This document shows, one piece after another, positions 36,356 to 48,370 of a stretch of 64,000 nt of DNA. The first letter of the stretch is position 1. Each line of letters begins with the position of its first letter. The notes under the pieces are model-generated. The model had not been told where the DNA came from. It ran no database searches and saw only the letters and a list, made by a program, of their open reading frames with translations. The DNA comes from Pilaira anomala (Eukaryota > Mucoromycota > Mucoromycetes > Mucorales > Mucoraceae): positions 361,501-425,500 of the forward strand of contig JAIXMQ010000006.1 of NCBI GenBank assembly GCA_025716855.1, in the 5' to 3' direction. The position numbers were made by a program, and so were the translations under genes.

Positions 36356-36961
36356 ATGACTTTATTATTTCCAATTAAAAAAAATACCTTTTATGAACAA
36401 GATTCATTAACGAAAAAAGCACGCACAAGTCTATCAAATTTTTTACCGAGTTTAAAACGTAAACGATCATTTGAACCATCATCACCAGAAGATATAACAA
36501 AAGCGAAGAAAAAGAAGAAAATAAGTTTTACTATGACAAGATTATTTCAGAAATTCGTTTTATCTACTCATAATAAAATAAATCATCATCCATCAACCGA
36601 TATTGTATTACCAGTAAAAGAAGAAGAAGAAACCTTATTGGATTCGCTTTGTTTACCCACTATTGAACCTACAAATGGGTGCTTGGGTATCCTACTAAAA
36701 AAAGAAGATGATTCTATCTTTAGTACAAATGAGGGTCCACTCATAGAATTTCCTATACCACCAGCTCCTCCTCCACCACCTCCTCCTCCATCATTACCTC
36801 AACAAAAGAAAAGAAAAAGACGTTTGCGTCAAGGTTCTTGTCCTCCCAGGTTAAATTCATTAGTCCTTGTAGATCAATCAGATGATGAACCATATCCTTT
36901 AACTCCAAATACAACTGAAAACCAGTTATTAAAAATGATTCAAAATTTAGACATTGTGTAA
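36356..36961 (+). CDS. Unrecognised basic, proline-rich protein
   Basis: A single open frame of 201 codons. The N-terminal 60 residues are basic (SLKRKRSFEPSS, TKAKKKKKISF) and could act as a nuclear signal. The middle is acidic and hydrophobic (EEEETLLDSLCLPTIEPTN). Then a run of about ten prolines (PPAPPPPPPPPSLP) precedes a basic patch (QQKKRKRRLRQ) and an acidic end (DQSDDEPYPLTP, NQLLKMIQNLDIV). The mix suggests a nuclear or actin-linked adaptor, but no domain is identifiable. Upstream is a T-rich leader. The 3' UTR begins the repeat that is found inverted at 56.1-56.6 kb. Confidence 0.65.
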   Translation: MTLLFPIKKNTFYEQDSLTKKARTSLSNFLPSLKRKRSFEPSSPEDITKAKKKKKISFTMTRLFQKFVLSTHNKINHHPSTDIVLPVKEEEETLLDSLCLPTIEPTNGCLGILLKKEDDSIFSTNEGPLIEFPIPPAPPPPPPPPSLPQQKKRKRRLRQGSCPPRLNSLVLVDQSDDEPYPLTPNTTENQLLKMIQNLDIV

Positions 36962-36977
36962 ATAAAAGAGTGTATAG

Positions 36978-37532
36978 TGGAGGAAATAAAATTCCGTTCA
37001 AAGAAAAGAAAGAAAAAATTTGATTTGATATCAACTTTATACGTTTAATTGATGAAAAATACCAAAAGAAAGGGTTATATACAACAAATACACACAAAGG
37101 ATTAGATTAATTATATCTTTTTTTAAAAATAAACAAGCTATACTTACAGTGAATTGCATTAACAAGGAGGAGGGACAATAAAGAGCTGTAAGACTTTTGA
37201 TATGTTATTATTCTTTATAGCTTTCAATTTCAGTGTCACATGTCCTCTTTTTTTTTTTTTTTTGTTACCCGAGTTTAACTGTCTTTTTACTTAAAAAAAA
37301 AAAAAACTCTACATTATTTTTTGTTCTCAGGTTTACAACCAGAGAATTGTTTATTTTCCAAATAACAATGGATTCTCTAAAAACTAAATAAGATAATCCT
37401 GTTTGGTCGCGTATATGACGGGTTAAAGCTCCAAATCCATAACAATAGACTACATTGTTAAAAAAGAAAAAAAAAAGACGTCTACTAAAGGGGTTGAAGG
37501 GGTGTCAGTAGATTTGGCAGGAAAAATCGTCG
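36978..37532 (-). repeat. Inverted duplication, copy A
   Basis: Read on the minus strand from 37532, this segment matches 56116-56608 on the plus strand almost base for base, beginning GACGATTTTTCCTGCCAAAT in both. Differences are scattered substitutions, homopolymer length changes and a roughly 31-nt insertion in this copy (near 37250-37285). It starts 17 nt after the stop codon of the gene at 36356-36961. Confidence 0.9.
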
Positions 37533-39102
37533 AGTTTTTAGATTGTCATCCCAAAAAAAAAAAGGTAAGGGGAACACACACGGCTCAGTAAATGTTGACA
37601 AATGCAGAACTTTCTAAATGATCGAATCGTGACAAACAAGTTACGCGAAATATATCAAATCGCGTACCACACTAAAAAAAAAAATAATAATAATAATAAA
37701 TAACCGCGTTACAAAATAAACAAAAAGAAGGAGAGAGAAAAAAAGAGAGGGAACGGGGATCGGGCTCAGCTATCTTTTTCATAATCCAATCAAAAAAAAG
37801 GAAAAGACAATTCCGAACTTTATTTTTGTTACATTTTTCACTAAAAGTTTAGTAGGTATTTTATTTTTTTTGTTACCGATTCCCGGATGAACTACTACTC
37901 GTTGACTTTTACCCTGTAAAATAACGTACTTTCAAAAGAGTTAAAATGCAGGAAAAGAAGCTTTAAAGGATATTGGTAAATATATTTTACTTTTCCAAGC
38001 TTTTTTTTTTTCTTTTAAAAGAAGAACTTAAAAGGTGCTAATAATCAATAGGCATTAACTTACTTATTAGGTTTGTTACCGAGGAAAGGGGTTCTTTCGC
38101 ACAAAAACCTTTTTATCAGACTTCCGTAAAAAAAAAAAAAAAAAATCTTTTTATCGGCTTTTACCCGTTAAAATAGGGTCAATTTTCTATTTTGCCTTGT
38201 TTTAGTAGGTAAATTCTTGGCAATCTATTAAGAGAGAGATTGAAATTATTGAACAATGAAAATTACTTTTACTTGCATCTAAATAAAGTCATTGGTACGT
38301 CTTACTATTTACGACATTATGCTGTGTTATAAAAAATAAAAGCTTCCATCTGTAGTATTCTTGTTGTCTTTAATAATAAGATATTCAAGATAGAAATATA
38401 TGGAATAAAAAGGTAATATCATGTGAGAAAAATTGATTAAATTATAAAAACAGGTTTTAAGAATCAAATATACACTGAAACCAGTTATTTTATCAACCAC
38501 CTACTTCTTTCATAATATATATAAAGCATTTGTCAAGTTGCGCGTTTTTATTTAAATAACGCGTCCATATAACTTGTGATAGTTTTTAACAATAAGTTCA
38601 TTTTCACAACGTTTTTAATAAAAAAAAAATTTTTTTTTCAGTGTGTTTGTAATACATTTTTATTAGTTTGGGACACAAAATAACCTATTAAAGTAATAAA
38701 TCGTATTACTTTTTTATTTAAATTGTAAACAATAGGAATAAGCCAATGGAATAGGACAAGTCTGGAAAAAATTTCCAAAAAATATTCAGCGATTTTAAAA
38801 TAGGGACCAATTGGGTTACAAAAAGTTGTCCAATAAACGATAAACCCTAATTCTTAAAAAGAAAACTTTCATTGTTCGGTCGTACACGTCAAAAAATATT
38901 TTAAAAAGCTGCTGATAAAAAGTTGTTTATCGTCGTCCCCCCTCCCCTCCCCTCCCCCAAAAAAAAGATTTATAATATATAGTCTGTGCCCAATAAATCA
39001 TCTTTTTTTCCCATCGTTTTATTTTTTACTCCGCTTCTTTTTTAACACCACCACCACCTCCCTTTTTTTTTTTTTCGTATATAAATGAGCGTTAATTTTC
39101 TC

Positions 39103-39141
<39 letters not shown>

Positions 39142-39195
39142 CTTAAATTACCTTTAAAAGCTTTTTTTTTTCCTCTGTACACTACATAAAAAAAA
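37533..39195. other. Intergenic with a G-quadruplex motif
   Basis: AT-rich with no supported gene. It contains purine-rich stretches at 37725-37760 and the C-tract array at 38937-38958 described separately. Poly-T of about 39 nt lies at 39104-39140. Confidence 0.5.
38937..38958 (-). promoter_or_regulatory. Putative G-quadruplex motif
   Basis: On the minus strand four G tracts of 5, 4, 4 and 6 bases are separated by single A residues, an ideal intramolecular quadruplex pattern. It lies about 240 nt upstream of the start codon at 39196. Formation in the cell is inference. Confidence 0.6.
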
Positions 39196-39567
39196 ATGAC
39201 CCCAAATACAAACTCCGATACCGAAACCACAGTTGTTGTGGATGATGAAGAATTATTGGCTATTCTTGGTTTATGTTCACCTCCTTCTTCACCCTACTTG
39301 TGTAACAGCATAGCAGTACTTGATTGGGATGACATGCCTGAACTATCCGAAGACGAAGATGATAATCAAAGTGTTCAAACAAAACGAAAATTCAATGATG
39401 ATGATCAAGATATCTTTGCTGAATATGATTTTATTGAAGTCTCTATTGAACCCGAACAAAAGAAACAAAAAACTTTATTAATACAACAACCATTTGTTAG
39501 TGAAGCTCAAATTGAAGAAGATATTCAATTGGCTTTAGATTTAATCTCTTCTACCACTACTGATTAA
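39196..39567 (+). CDS. Unrecognised small acidic protein
   Basis: A single open frame of 123 codons, very acidic (DWDDMPELSEDEDDNQ), with one basic nuclear-signal-like patch (QTKRKFNDDD, EPEQKKQKT). The N-terminus has VVVDDEELLAILGLCSPPSS, a pattern of acidic and hydrophobic residues like an activation domain. No family is recognised. Codon choice fits neighbouring genes and the stop is followed by a CA repeat and ordinary 3' sequence. Confidence 0.6.
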   Translation: MTPNTNSDTETTVVVDDEELLAILGLCSPPSSPYLCNSIAVLDWDDMPELSEDEDDNQSVQTKRKFNDDDQDIFAEYDFIEVSIEPEQKKQKTLLIQQPFVSEAQIEEDIQLALDLISSTTTD

Positions 39568-40097
39568 TTTTTATTCCCCCCTCCCACACACACACACACA
39601 CCCTCTCTCCATATCCGTTGTAAATAAAGTGCAAACACACACTCTCTCTCTCTCATAAGTCTGTTGAACTTAATGATCTGTTTTTTTGAAAATAAAATGG
39701 AACACTCAACTATTTTAAATTTGAACTTGATTTTGCAGCAACTTTTGAAAAAGTATTGTGAAGAACCCCAATCAAAAATTGTTTTTGAACATTTTATTTA
39801 AATAGGAACTTTGTCTAAGCAGTCCTTGAGAGTGTTTGAGTGATATTAACCATAAGTTGAGGTTGGTGAGATATAATCACCAACTAAGCTAATGGTTTGA
39901 TCCAAGTCTTTTTTTTTTTTTTTTTTTTTTTTTGTGCTCTGTCGGGTGATGCTGTTGTATAGTCGACATATAGTTGGGATAGGTGTCCTTTCCAAGAAGT
40001 TATCAAACAAAGCCAATATCATCTTTATTGGCTATTTTCCTTGTCCTGTGAAATGATTTTGAATACATTTTTGACCATTTCGCAGCATACTAAAGTC

Positions 40098-40130
<33 letters not shown>

Positions 40131-41178
40131 ACAGAACCAAATTGATTTTTAAAGGTATTGTATCTTGAGATACGTGAGATATATTTTGTATGTAGGTCTA
40201 TCTAATTCAATAAGTGTACCTACTTGATAAACCAGAAAGAATGAAATCAACTGTGCGAATTGCTGTTGAAACGGTCATAAAAATTTGATTACTTGAAAAG
40301 TAAATGGTTAAGCATGTCTTTCAATGTATACGAGAGAGAGAGAGGCAGTTTATAAAAGCCTTCTTTCGTGTCATGGGTGGTACCAGATTCACTTTCACTT
40401 GCTCTGAACTCTTAATAAGGAACAGAGTGCCGGATGTTGTTGTATTGTCTAAATATCAAATCACACCTACTGGCCAATAACGTAATCGAGTATTAGCTTT
40501 TGTGATGGATCCAATGTCTCTCTTTTTCATTCATTCTTTTTTTTTTTTTTTTACTCCCTAAACTGGCAGCAGATTCTCCGCAGACAGCCTCTCAGTATTT
40601 TCGAGTTTATCAAAGCAAAGATTCAATCATTGACTGATCCCATCGTTCATTGTGACATCTATTATCCATATATTACCGTTTTCATACGCTCGAACCCAGT
40701 GGAAAAAAAAAAACAACCAAATTGATCCAGCCCTTATCGAAACTTTCTTCTTTTTTTTTTTTGTAGTCTAATTGGAATGTGTATGATTGTTTCCAATAGC
40801 ATCTCGATTTTTTCAAAAAAAAAAAAATCAACCATTAAGTTCAACAAATGTTTCCATTTGAGAGTAGTTGCAACTGTATATCATAAATAAAAAAACATCT
40901 TTTTATTCCCCTCCCCCCCCCCCCTCTCTCCTCTCTTGTCCCACAAAAAAAAAAAAATCTCCTTTCTCTCTCTCTGTAGTTTCCCCTTATTTTTTTTTTT
41001 TTTTTACATCCTCCCTCATATTTCCTTTATTTGTATATATTTTATGTTTATATCAATAAAACCAAATTTAACAGCACTGAAAAAAAAAAAAAAAAAAGGG
41101 AGGGAGTTTTTATTTGTACAAAAAGAGGTATCATTACAAAAAGTGTGTATATGTGTGTGTGTGTGTGTTATTATGTAC
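39568..41178. other. Intergenic, 1.6 kb
   Basis: No gene is supported. Long A and T runs lie at 39908-39933 and 40100-40128. Segment 40370-40700 is less AT-rich with short open stretches but frequent stops in all frames. It may be decayed coding DNA. Confidence 0.5.
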
Positions 41179-42059
41179 TTATGGATTAATTTGGCGACGT
41201 GCATCAATTGCATGCATATCAGGAACACCTAATTCAGCCTTTTTTTTTTTTATAATAAAAACAATGCTTAGTATGAAAATAAAAAAAAACTGCGGTTAAA
41301 AAAAATAAAAAAAATTATTTTTACCTTGTCTTCTACTTTACTGGATTCATTCGTATCACTATTTTCACCACATTGATAGAATCCACATGTCTTTGCAGAC
41401 CAACCTGAGCCACACCGCCAACAAAAGCGATATCCACATAATAAACAATCGACTTTATTACATCCTTCATCTCGATTGATCATGACCGAACAATTTGGAC
41501 AAGGTCGGCTATAAAAAAATAAAAGGTTTAGTATAAATATAAGGTTTTTTTTTTTTTTTTTTTTTTTTTTATACTGTACGTGTGATTTAGCTTCCATTGA
41601 ATAGTCGATACCATCTGATCATCATCGGAGTCATGTGTTTTTAATTTCAACTTTAAATTTTCCAAGCAACTCTTACCCATATGAGCCGATTCTCCACACT
41701 GAAGACACAAGTTGTCATGACAACCAGTACATGTTTCAGTTGGAAAATTTGCCACATGCCAGAACTGAGTTTGTTTCCATGCTTCCGGTATCACTTCTAA
41801 CGCCACCAGTTGTTTGGATATAGTAGATGCTAATGGATATAATCCGGCTTGTTTTAAACTGATTTTGGATAATACGGGTATAATTTGGTTATAAAGTTCT
41901 TGCACTCGACCAATACGAAAAGTAGATCCCTTTTGACAACTCCTCAAGAATGATGTCAGTGTGTCATCAACCATCGTTTTTGTTACGTTCGAATTCGTTC
42001 TAGTTGAAAATAATCGTAAATTATCTGCTATTTGCTCCAATCGGCTATAGATGTCCCGC

Positions 42060-42090
<31 letters not shown>

Positions 42091-42979
42091 TTGTTAGATG
42101 AGAAAATTTTACCAATATTGTATCTTTTTTTTTGTGTGTATTTACCTTTCCCGTGATAACCCTTTAGCTTTTGGTGATTCGCATGGTGCAACAGGTGTTT
42201 CACATTTTGAACAATAACGAGAAAAAGGTCGATAGGGCTGGTTATATGTATTGTATTTGTCTATAATATCTTGTGAAACATATTTACTCCATTCAGACTG
42301 AGCAATCGTTTCTTGGCATACTAAGCAATCAACAAAAAAATTATAAATAAACAATTACAAACCAGCAAAAAAAAAAAAAAGGTCTTCTTCTTTATACCTG
42401 GGCATTTAATACGAGTAACTCCAAGTCCCCACGATTGATTCACTGTTTCTTGAATATACCTATTTTAGGTTCTTTTTAATAAAAAAAAATTCCAAGCCTT
42501 TTTTTTTTTTTTTTTTTTCTGATGATAGGGTGTGAGAATTTTTTTTATGTATAATAATACCTTGAGAAACAATCTTTACAGAATTGGTCACGACAAGATT
42601 CTAAACAAAGACTAAAAGTTTGATCAAGACAGATAGAACAACGTTGTAACCAGAAATACATATTATTTCTTTCATCCTCAACTAACGAAGGTACTGTTTG
42701 TTCTTTTTTATTATTGTTTCTTGAAGAAGGAAACTCTGTGTTGTGATGATGAGCTGAAATGAGTTTATACACCCACCCAACAAAAAATGAAAGTGATCGT
42801 AAAAATATCGCTGGCATTAATAAAGCTGGATAAAACACATAAAAGAATGGTAAACAGTAACAAAATAATAAATTCGCTATATTAAATTTCGCAAAGATTT
42901 CTTTTATCTGTCCACTTGTCATCATCCAATTTGTCCTTGCTGTTTGTGTTGTCGCTTGTGTTGGTGTGGTTGGTTCCAT
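41179..42979 (-). CDS. RBR (RING-IBR-RING) E3 ubiquitin ligase with N-terminal hydrophobic segment
   Basis: Exons 42561..42979, 42398..42459, 42146..42320, 41580..42044, 41325..41508, 41179..41238 (minus) give 454 aa in phase. RING1 begins CSICLDQTFSLCLESCRDQF and runs through IKCPGVCQE, with YCSKCETPVAP after it. The IBR region has CTGCHDNLCLQCGESAH. RING2 is CPNCSVMINRDEGCNKVDCL, then CGYRFCWRCG, with the expected catalytic Cys in DEGCN. RBR ligases pass ubiquitin through that Cys as a HECT-like thioester. Residues about 33-75 hold one long or two short hydrophobic helices (FCYCLPFFYVFYPALLMPAI, then LSFFVGWVYKL), suggesting membrane attachment. A helical spacer separates RING1 from the IBR. 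The last exon codes GVPDMHAIDARRQINP. The substrate is unknown. Confidence 0.9.
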
Positions 42980-43951
42980 TGTTATTAACAGAGAGAGAGT
43001 AGGGGGGGAAGGAAGGAAAAGTAAGAAAAAGGAAAAAGAGGGAATTATTTCTCTGTTTGATTTTTACTTTTTTTTTTTTTTTTGGCGTACTTTCAATTGT
43101 ATACACTTGTGAAAGATTATTTCTGCTAAATTATCTGTATAAGTAATCTACAGAAAACTTACTAAATGGTTATAAAACCTGCTGTTTTCAATTATTATTT
43201 AGAAAACACAACAGCATTTTACTCTCTATTTTTATTCCGTTTGCTATTTTATTCTTTGGAATGTGATAATTTATCACCTGTAAAATAACACGGATTCAAT
43301 AAAAAAAGCTTTTTAGTTATTTGTCTAAATTGATTTAATGATATCATTCTACTCTAAGTATTCACTGAAACTCAGTTATAAAGAGTTTTATTTTAAAATC
43401 CAATTCTTTTTTTTGTTATGATATAACTTTACGAAAATATTATTATCCGTGTGACATGTCCAGTAAAATTACTATATCACACATCATTTTTTTTTTTTAG
43501 CCTTTCATTCTGTTCATTTATCATAAATAGAGCCTATTACTATATTATTTCAGAAGAAGCAAGCAAGTGAAAAAGAAGGAACAAAAAAGCATGATTTATT
43601 ATTCAAGGAGAGTAAAAAAAAAAAAAAAAAAAAAGAAACGATATTCATGCATTGTGTTTTCAAGCAACAGAGAAAAAAAAAAAAAAAGAGCTCTCTTCTG
43701 CAGTGTGGATCATAAGAAAACAAGCTACAAACATTAAATTGTAATTTATCATTATATTCTATAGTGAATTAAAGTATTGATCTTCTTTTAGTACGTATAT
43801 ACTTTACATCTTTTCACCTTTTCAACTCAAACGGATATACTAGCCTAATAGCCCTTTTTTTTTTAAAAAAAAAAATAACAAAGTATAACAAATGCTTTGC
43901 TCTTCAACTGAATTATGTTGTAGAAGACCACAAAAGCCCTGTCATCATAGT

Positions 43952-43987
<36 letters not shown>

Positions 43988-44829
43988 CAGGTTAGTACTT
44001 GCTTGACAGGTTGCAGATGTCAGGTGTGTACCTCTTTTTAAGAATGACTCAATTACAGCACAGAGATCTACTAAGTACGATATTTTGGGCCCAGAACATT
44101 GAATAAATCGTCATCACTATGTCTTTTTGATATTTACTATACCATCATTCTCTTTTCTACTATGCTATGTTACCTATAGACCTTGCCATTACAGTCTCTT
44201 TGTTAAAGGTGGTGAAATTAGAGTAATAATATAGATATTTAAAACGAGATATAAACGAGTAATATAATATTTTATTTATTTTTTAAAAAAAAAAAAAAAG
44301 TGGAGAAGAATCTTCTTTTTTCTTCTTTTAAACTTGTAAGGGTCCTGCCAGATCTTTTTCATTTAGAATTCAAATGCAATGTTACTCTATTATCTACCAT
44401 TCACTATTAGGTTGATTATATTATATCAATTAAATCCCATGGGGGTTTTTTTTTTTTTTTTACAATCACATGAACTAAAATCTGATCTCGTCGTTTCGTC
44501 GTTGGGGGAGTGGAGAAACAAATTCTTTTTGCCTGCATGATGTAATAAGCGGTGAGTGACGGCATTAAAAAGAATGTTTTTTTGGTTCAAAGAAAAATAA
44601 TGTTTTTATTAAAAAAAAAATGTACAATATATATATATATTTTTAAAAGCGTAAGCCTGTGTGTGTGTGTGTGTGTGTGCGTTTTACGTATGTGTAATAG
44701 AAAAAAAGAAAAGAAAAAGAAGCATAATGAGAGAAAGAGAGGATATGGGAAACTTTTTTTTTGTATAAAAAAAAAAAAAGGGTTGTTCTGTACAAATTAT
44801 TATATATAAAGAAGAGATATACAAATCTT
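42980..44829. other. Intergenic, 1.85 kb
   Basis: Promoter side of the RBR gene and 3' side of the C2H2 gene. AT-rich, with A/T runs (about 34 T at 43951-43984) and a GT microsatellite at about 44656-44678. No gene is seen. Confidence 0.55.
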
Positions 44830-46007
44830 CTAATAAAATCCATTTAATGACATGGCATCAGGTGGTAATTGACCATAAGGTTGAAAGTTTGTATATGAAT
44901 TGGCTGTATTCAATGTATTTGTATTCATCATTTGTTGATGAGGTTGATTATTCATCACTTCTTCACTTGCCTTCTTACGCGCTTCTCTTTCTTTTTTCTG
45001 TCTACGCCATTCTTTTCTCATTTCTTTAAATTCAGCTGGATGTCTTTTAGATCCCTATAATATAATTGATAGAATAAGTATATAAATTTCATTGATAAAT
45101 CAGAATCTTTTTTTTTTTTTTTTTTGATAATACTTACATGTTTTTGCATACTAACATGTGCATTTAAATGATTTAATGTACCATAAGCTTTTGTACATCC
45201 TGCCCAATTACAATGATAAAGTCTTTCAATTTCATCGTATCTTCTACGAGGTCGTTTCTTTTGATTTACACCAGGAATAGCAACAAATGAATAAGTCTTT
45301 TCGGCAGATGAGCTACTACTATTCGACAACTGACGTTGACGACGATTTTCATTTAGTGTTGTATTAGTAGGTGAAGTAGTTGGTAATTCTTCATATTTCA
45401 TATAATCTACATTATTTGCTGTAAGTGCAGCTGGGTTAGTTGTATGGACTGGTAAATTATACATGGATTCCATTGGCATAATAGTATGAACTGGATTTGT
45501 TGAAAATGTGGTAGTTGCTGTTGTAGTACTAGTAGGGACTGCAGAAACAGCAGCAGCAGCAGCAGCAGCAGCAACTGGATCCATAAGTTGAGTCATATTT
45601 GGATCATTGGCAAAACGAGTTGTATCTGCTGCAGCAGCAGTAGCAGCATTTGTGAAATCGGTTGGATTATTATAATACATTGGTTGTGTAGGTGCTGTAG
45701 TATAACTCATATCGGGCATCATACCAATAGCAACGGCAGCAGCAACTGTAGCCGAGGTAATGACTTGTGAACTATCTTGTTCATTATTCTCTCCTACGAC
45801 GACGGATGCTTTTTCTTTCTTTGCTTTCTCTGCAGTTAATAATTGAGAAAGTGGTGGAAGAGAGGGTAATTCTAATTGAGGAAGGTAAGTTGCTTGTTGT
45901 TGTCTTCGATTTAGTAATCCACTCTTTGATGGGGTTGGCTTTACTTTGTTATGAATACTATGATGATTTAAATTAAAGTAGCCTGCGTTCTCTGTTGATT
46001 GTGTCAT
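44830..46007 (-). CDS. C2H2 zinc finger transcription factor
   Basis: Exons 45138..46007 and 44830..45054 (minus) give 364 aa. The long N-terminal half is disordered, with Ala runs (nine Ala near residue 145), Thr/Ser/Asn tracts and a short Pro/Leu motif (LPQLELPSLPPLSQLL). One finger near the end reads RRRYDEIERLYHCNWAGC, then TKAYGTLNHLNAHVSMQKH, continuing into GSKRHPAEFKEMRKEWRRQK. This finger plus basic helix is a conserved fungal arrangement, and the intron lies exactly at the end of the finger. The finger's second Cys follows four residues (C-x4-C). A DNA-binding role is likely; its targets are not known. Confidence 0.88.
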
Positions 46008-46164
46008 TGTATATAATTATTGTAATATTTATTTTAAAAAAGAAAAGAAGAAAGGAGGTAATGAAAAAAAAGAAAAAAAAAAGAAAAAAAAAAAGAGAGA
46101 AAGAGAAAGAAAAAAGAAAAATTAAAATATTTCAACCCTTTACACATAAATCAAATCACACTCA

Positions 46165-46199
<35 letters not shown>

Positions 46200-47045
46200 T
46201 CACCTCACTCTTTGGCTGGTCTTTTTTTTTTTTTTTTTTTTTTAAGGTACAGCAAAGTCAGACTTTACTTTTTTTAGATAATCACGGAGTGCAAAAAAGA
46301 AAATCAATTATTTGCATAACGTCATAAAAATAAAAAAATGGTATGCGTTCTTCTATATCTAGTTAGTTTCTCATTCTATTTTTTTATTATTCAAAAAAAA
46401 ACCTGATGTCCTTTTTCCGTGAGTAAAGGTAAAGTTTCAATATCCAATTAAAAACTGTTTATATTTATGGGCTTCCCATTGTGACGATATCTATGACGAA
46501 AGAGAGTATTTTAAAGAGAGAGAGAGAGTGAGAGTGTGAGTGAGAGAGAGAGAGAGAGGGAGTGTACAACAAATAGGTTAAATGCTCTTCCACTTTTCTT
46601 CCTCAGTCTTTTTTTTCCGTGCTCCATTTTAAACAATTTAAATTTTTTAACAGAAAATAATTGTGATTTATCAGCATTTAAAAAAAGAAAAATGTTTAAA
46701 ATGTGTGGTCTGTGCCTTTATTGAAATATCTAAACAAAGAAGTATCTACCCAGCTTTTTTTAAATATAAGCAATCACTGAAAAAAAAAAAAAAAACTGGT
46801 TCAAAAAAAAAAAAAAAAAAAAAGTATAATATATTTTTTTTTTTTTTTTTCTTCATTAGAAATTTAATTTGTGCCCTCCCTTTTTTCTCAGTTTTAAAAA
46901 AAAAAATAAAAATAAACAAAAAAATAAAAACAGCTGCTTCATATCGAATGAAAACTTCCAGGGGAAAAAGAAGGTGTAAATATGACAAAATGACTTTTTG
47001 ATATAGTGTCAATACTACTCTTTATAGTTAAGAAGAAGATCGCCC

Positions 47046-47077
<32 letters not shown>

Positions 47078-47738
47078 CCTTTTGTGTAATACCAAAAACT
47101 CTCTTTTTCTTTTGTTCTTTTTTAATTCTATATTTTATAAAAGCCATGTTTAAACAACTTTTTTTTTTTTTTTTTTTTTATTGAAGATCGATATTAAATG
47201 ACCCGGGTAATAAAAACACTTCGTCATCTCTAATTGAAATACGTCAGTAACGAGTTGTAAAATTTACGTTACAACAAATTTCTGATGTTTTATTTTTTTT
47301 AAAGTATTACTACATCTAGTTAGTTGCTTCCTTTTTTTTTTTTTCAGCCCAAAGGTCTTTTATAATTATACATATTATACACGAGAGAGAGAGAGAGATC
47401 ATCAACTGTTAAAAATATTTATTTCATTTTTCTTTGTTACGCTTTCAACGTCATGTAAAACGGGTTTGATCACCCGAATTCTTTACCCCCCCCCCCAATG
47501 TCATAATTACCAAAACATTTTTCTATTCCTTCTCTCTCTCAAATTACACATTTTCTGCAGTACGACCTGAATAAGGTTTTTTCTTTATCATGCATTTTAC
47601 ATGTGGGAAAATAAATTTTTCCCATCTCTTTCTTGTGCGCCAATGTTAAAATAAAGAAATAAAGTGAGGGATTTTTTTTTTTTTTTGCCCTTTAAAGTGT
47701 TTTAGAAAAAAAAACGGTGAGAGAGTGAGAGAGACAGA

Positions 47739-47771
<33 letters not shown>

Positions 47772-48019
47772 TGTGTGTGTGTGTGTGTGAAGCTAGGATC
47801 ATGCGGATGTAATAATACTTTTTTATTATGATTCTCTATTATACTTGTTGAAAATTAGTGATACCCTAAACTTACTACATCCGTCTCTCTCTCTCTCTCT
47901 CTCTTGTATACCGTTATTACCTGATAAAAATGCATATAAAAAAAACAAAGTACCATGATAGATGTAATCATACTATCGTCACTGATAATAAAAAAAGTAT
48001 ATATAAATATAATGTATCG
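46008..48019. other. Intergenic rich in simple repeats
   Basis: No gene is supported. It contains a CA repeat at 46163-46197, GA repeats near 46516-46560, A runs at 46778-46822 and 47046-47072, a mixed GA/GT array at 47718-47790 and TC repeats at 47884-47904. Confidence 0.55.
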
Positions 48020-48370
48020 TTAATGCTGTATTGCAGAAAATAATAATAAAGATAATATAGAATCTATACAAAAAAGGCAAGTTGGATATTTAAATGTCAG
48101 ATATTCCTTAATGAAATTTACGTGTAAAAAGCAATCAATCAGTTTTTTAATACTGAGACATGGGAGGGTTTTATCTTCTGAACATTTGGCTGGTATTTCA
48201 CCGTTGTTAATAATATTCCACCAGGAAATACGATGTATATTTCTTGAAGCGTTTACGTCTCTTTGCCAAATGGTATTACAAGTCTGATTTAAGCAGAGTA
48301 ATACGCTAAACAAAGGAACACCATCAATCCGAACATTCTGCGTCTGATTTCGAGAACAGTTTGAGCATGT
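48020..48370 (-). pseudogene. Decayed Fanzor/TnpB-type nuclease, C-terminal zinc-ribbon and RuvC-III part
   Basis: A minus-strand frame reads TCSNCSRNQTQNVRIDG, then CLNQTCNTIWQRDVNASRN, then WWNIINNGEIPAKC. This is the C-x2-C...C-x4-C zinc ribbon followed by the RDVNA(S/A)RN block that carries the last RuvC aspartate in TnpB and its eukaryotic relatives, the Fanzors. A stop (TAA) lies five codons upstream of the first Cys in this frame. Upstream (48410-48640, minus) another frame offers YTKIFNRLLHTRNNF with two stops soon after, so no intact nuclease is present. Fanzor genes occur in Mucoromycota mobile elements; here only the 3' end is readable. Element ends and guide-RNA sequence were not identified. 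Confidence 0.5.

Noticed and set aside
36753..37097. Minus-strand open frame of 114 codons overlapping the 3' end of an unknown gene
   Set aside because: It shadows the Pro run and the inverted duplication. The part shared with copy B (YNPF.WYFSSIKR) follows from shared DNA and is not independent coding evidence.
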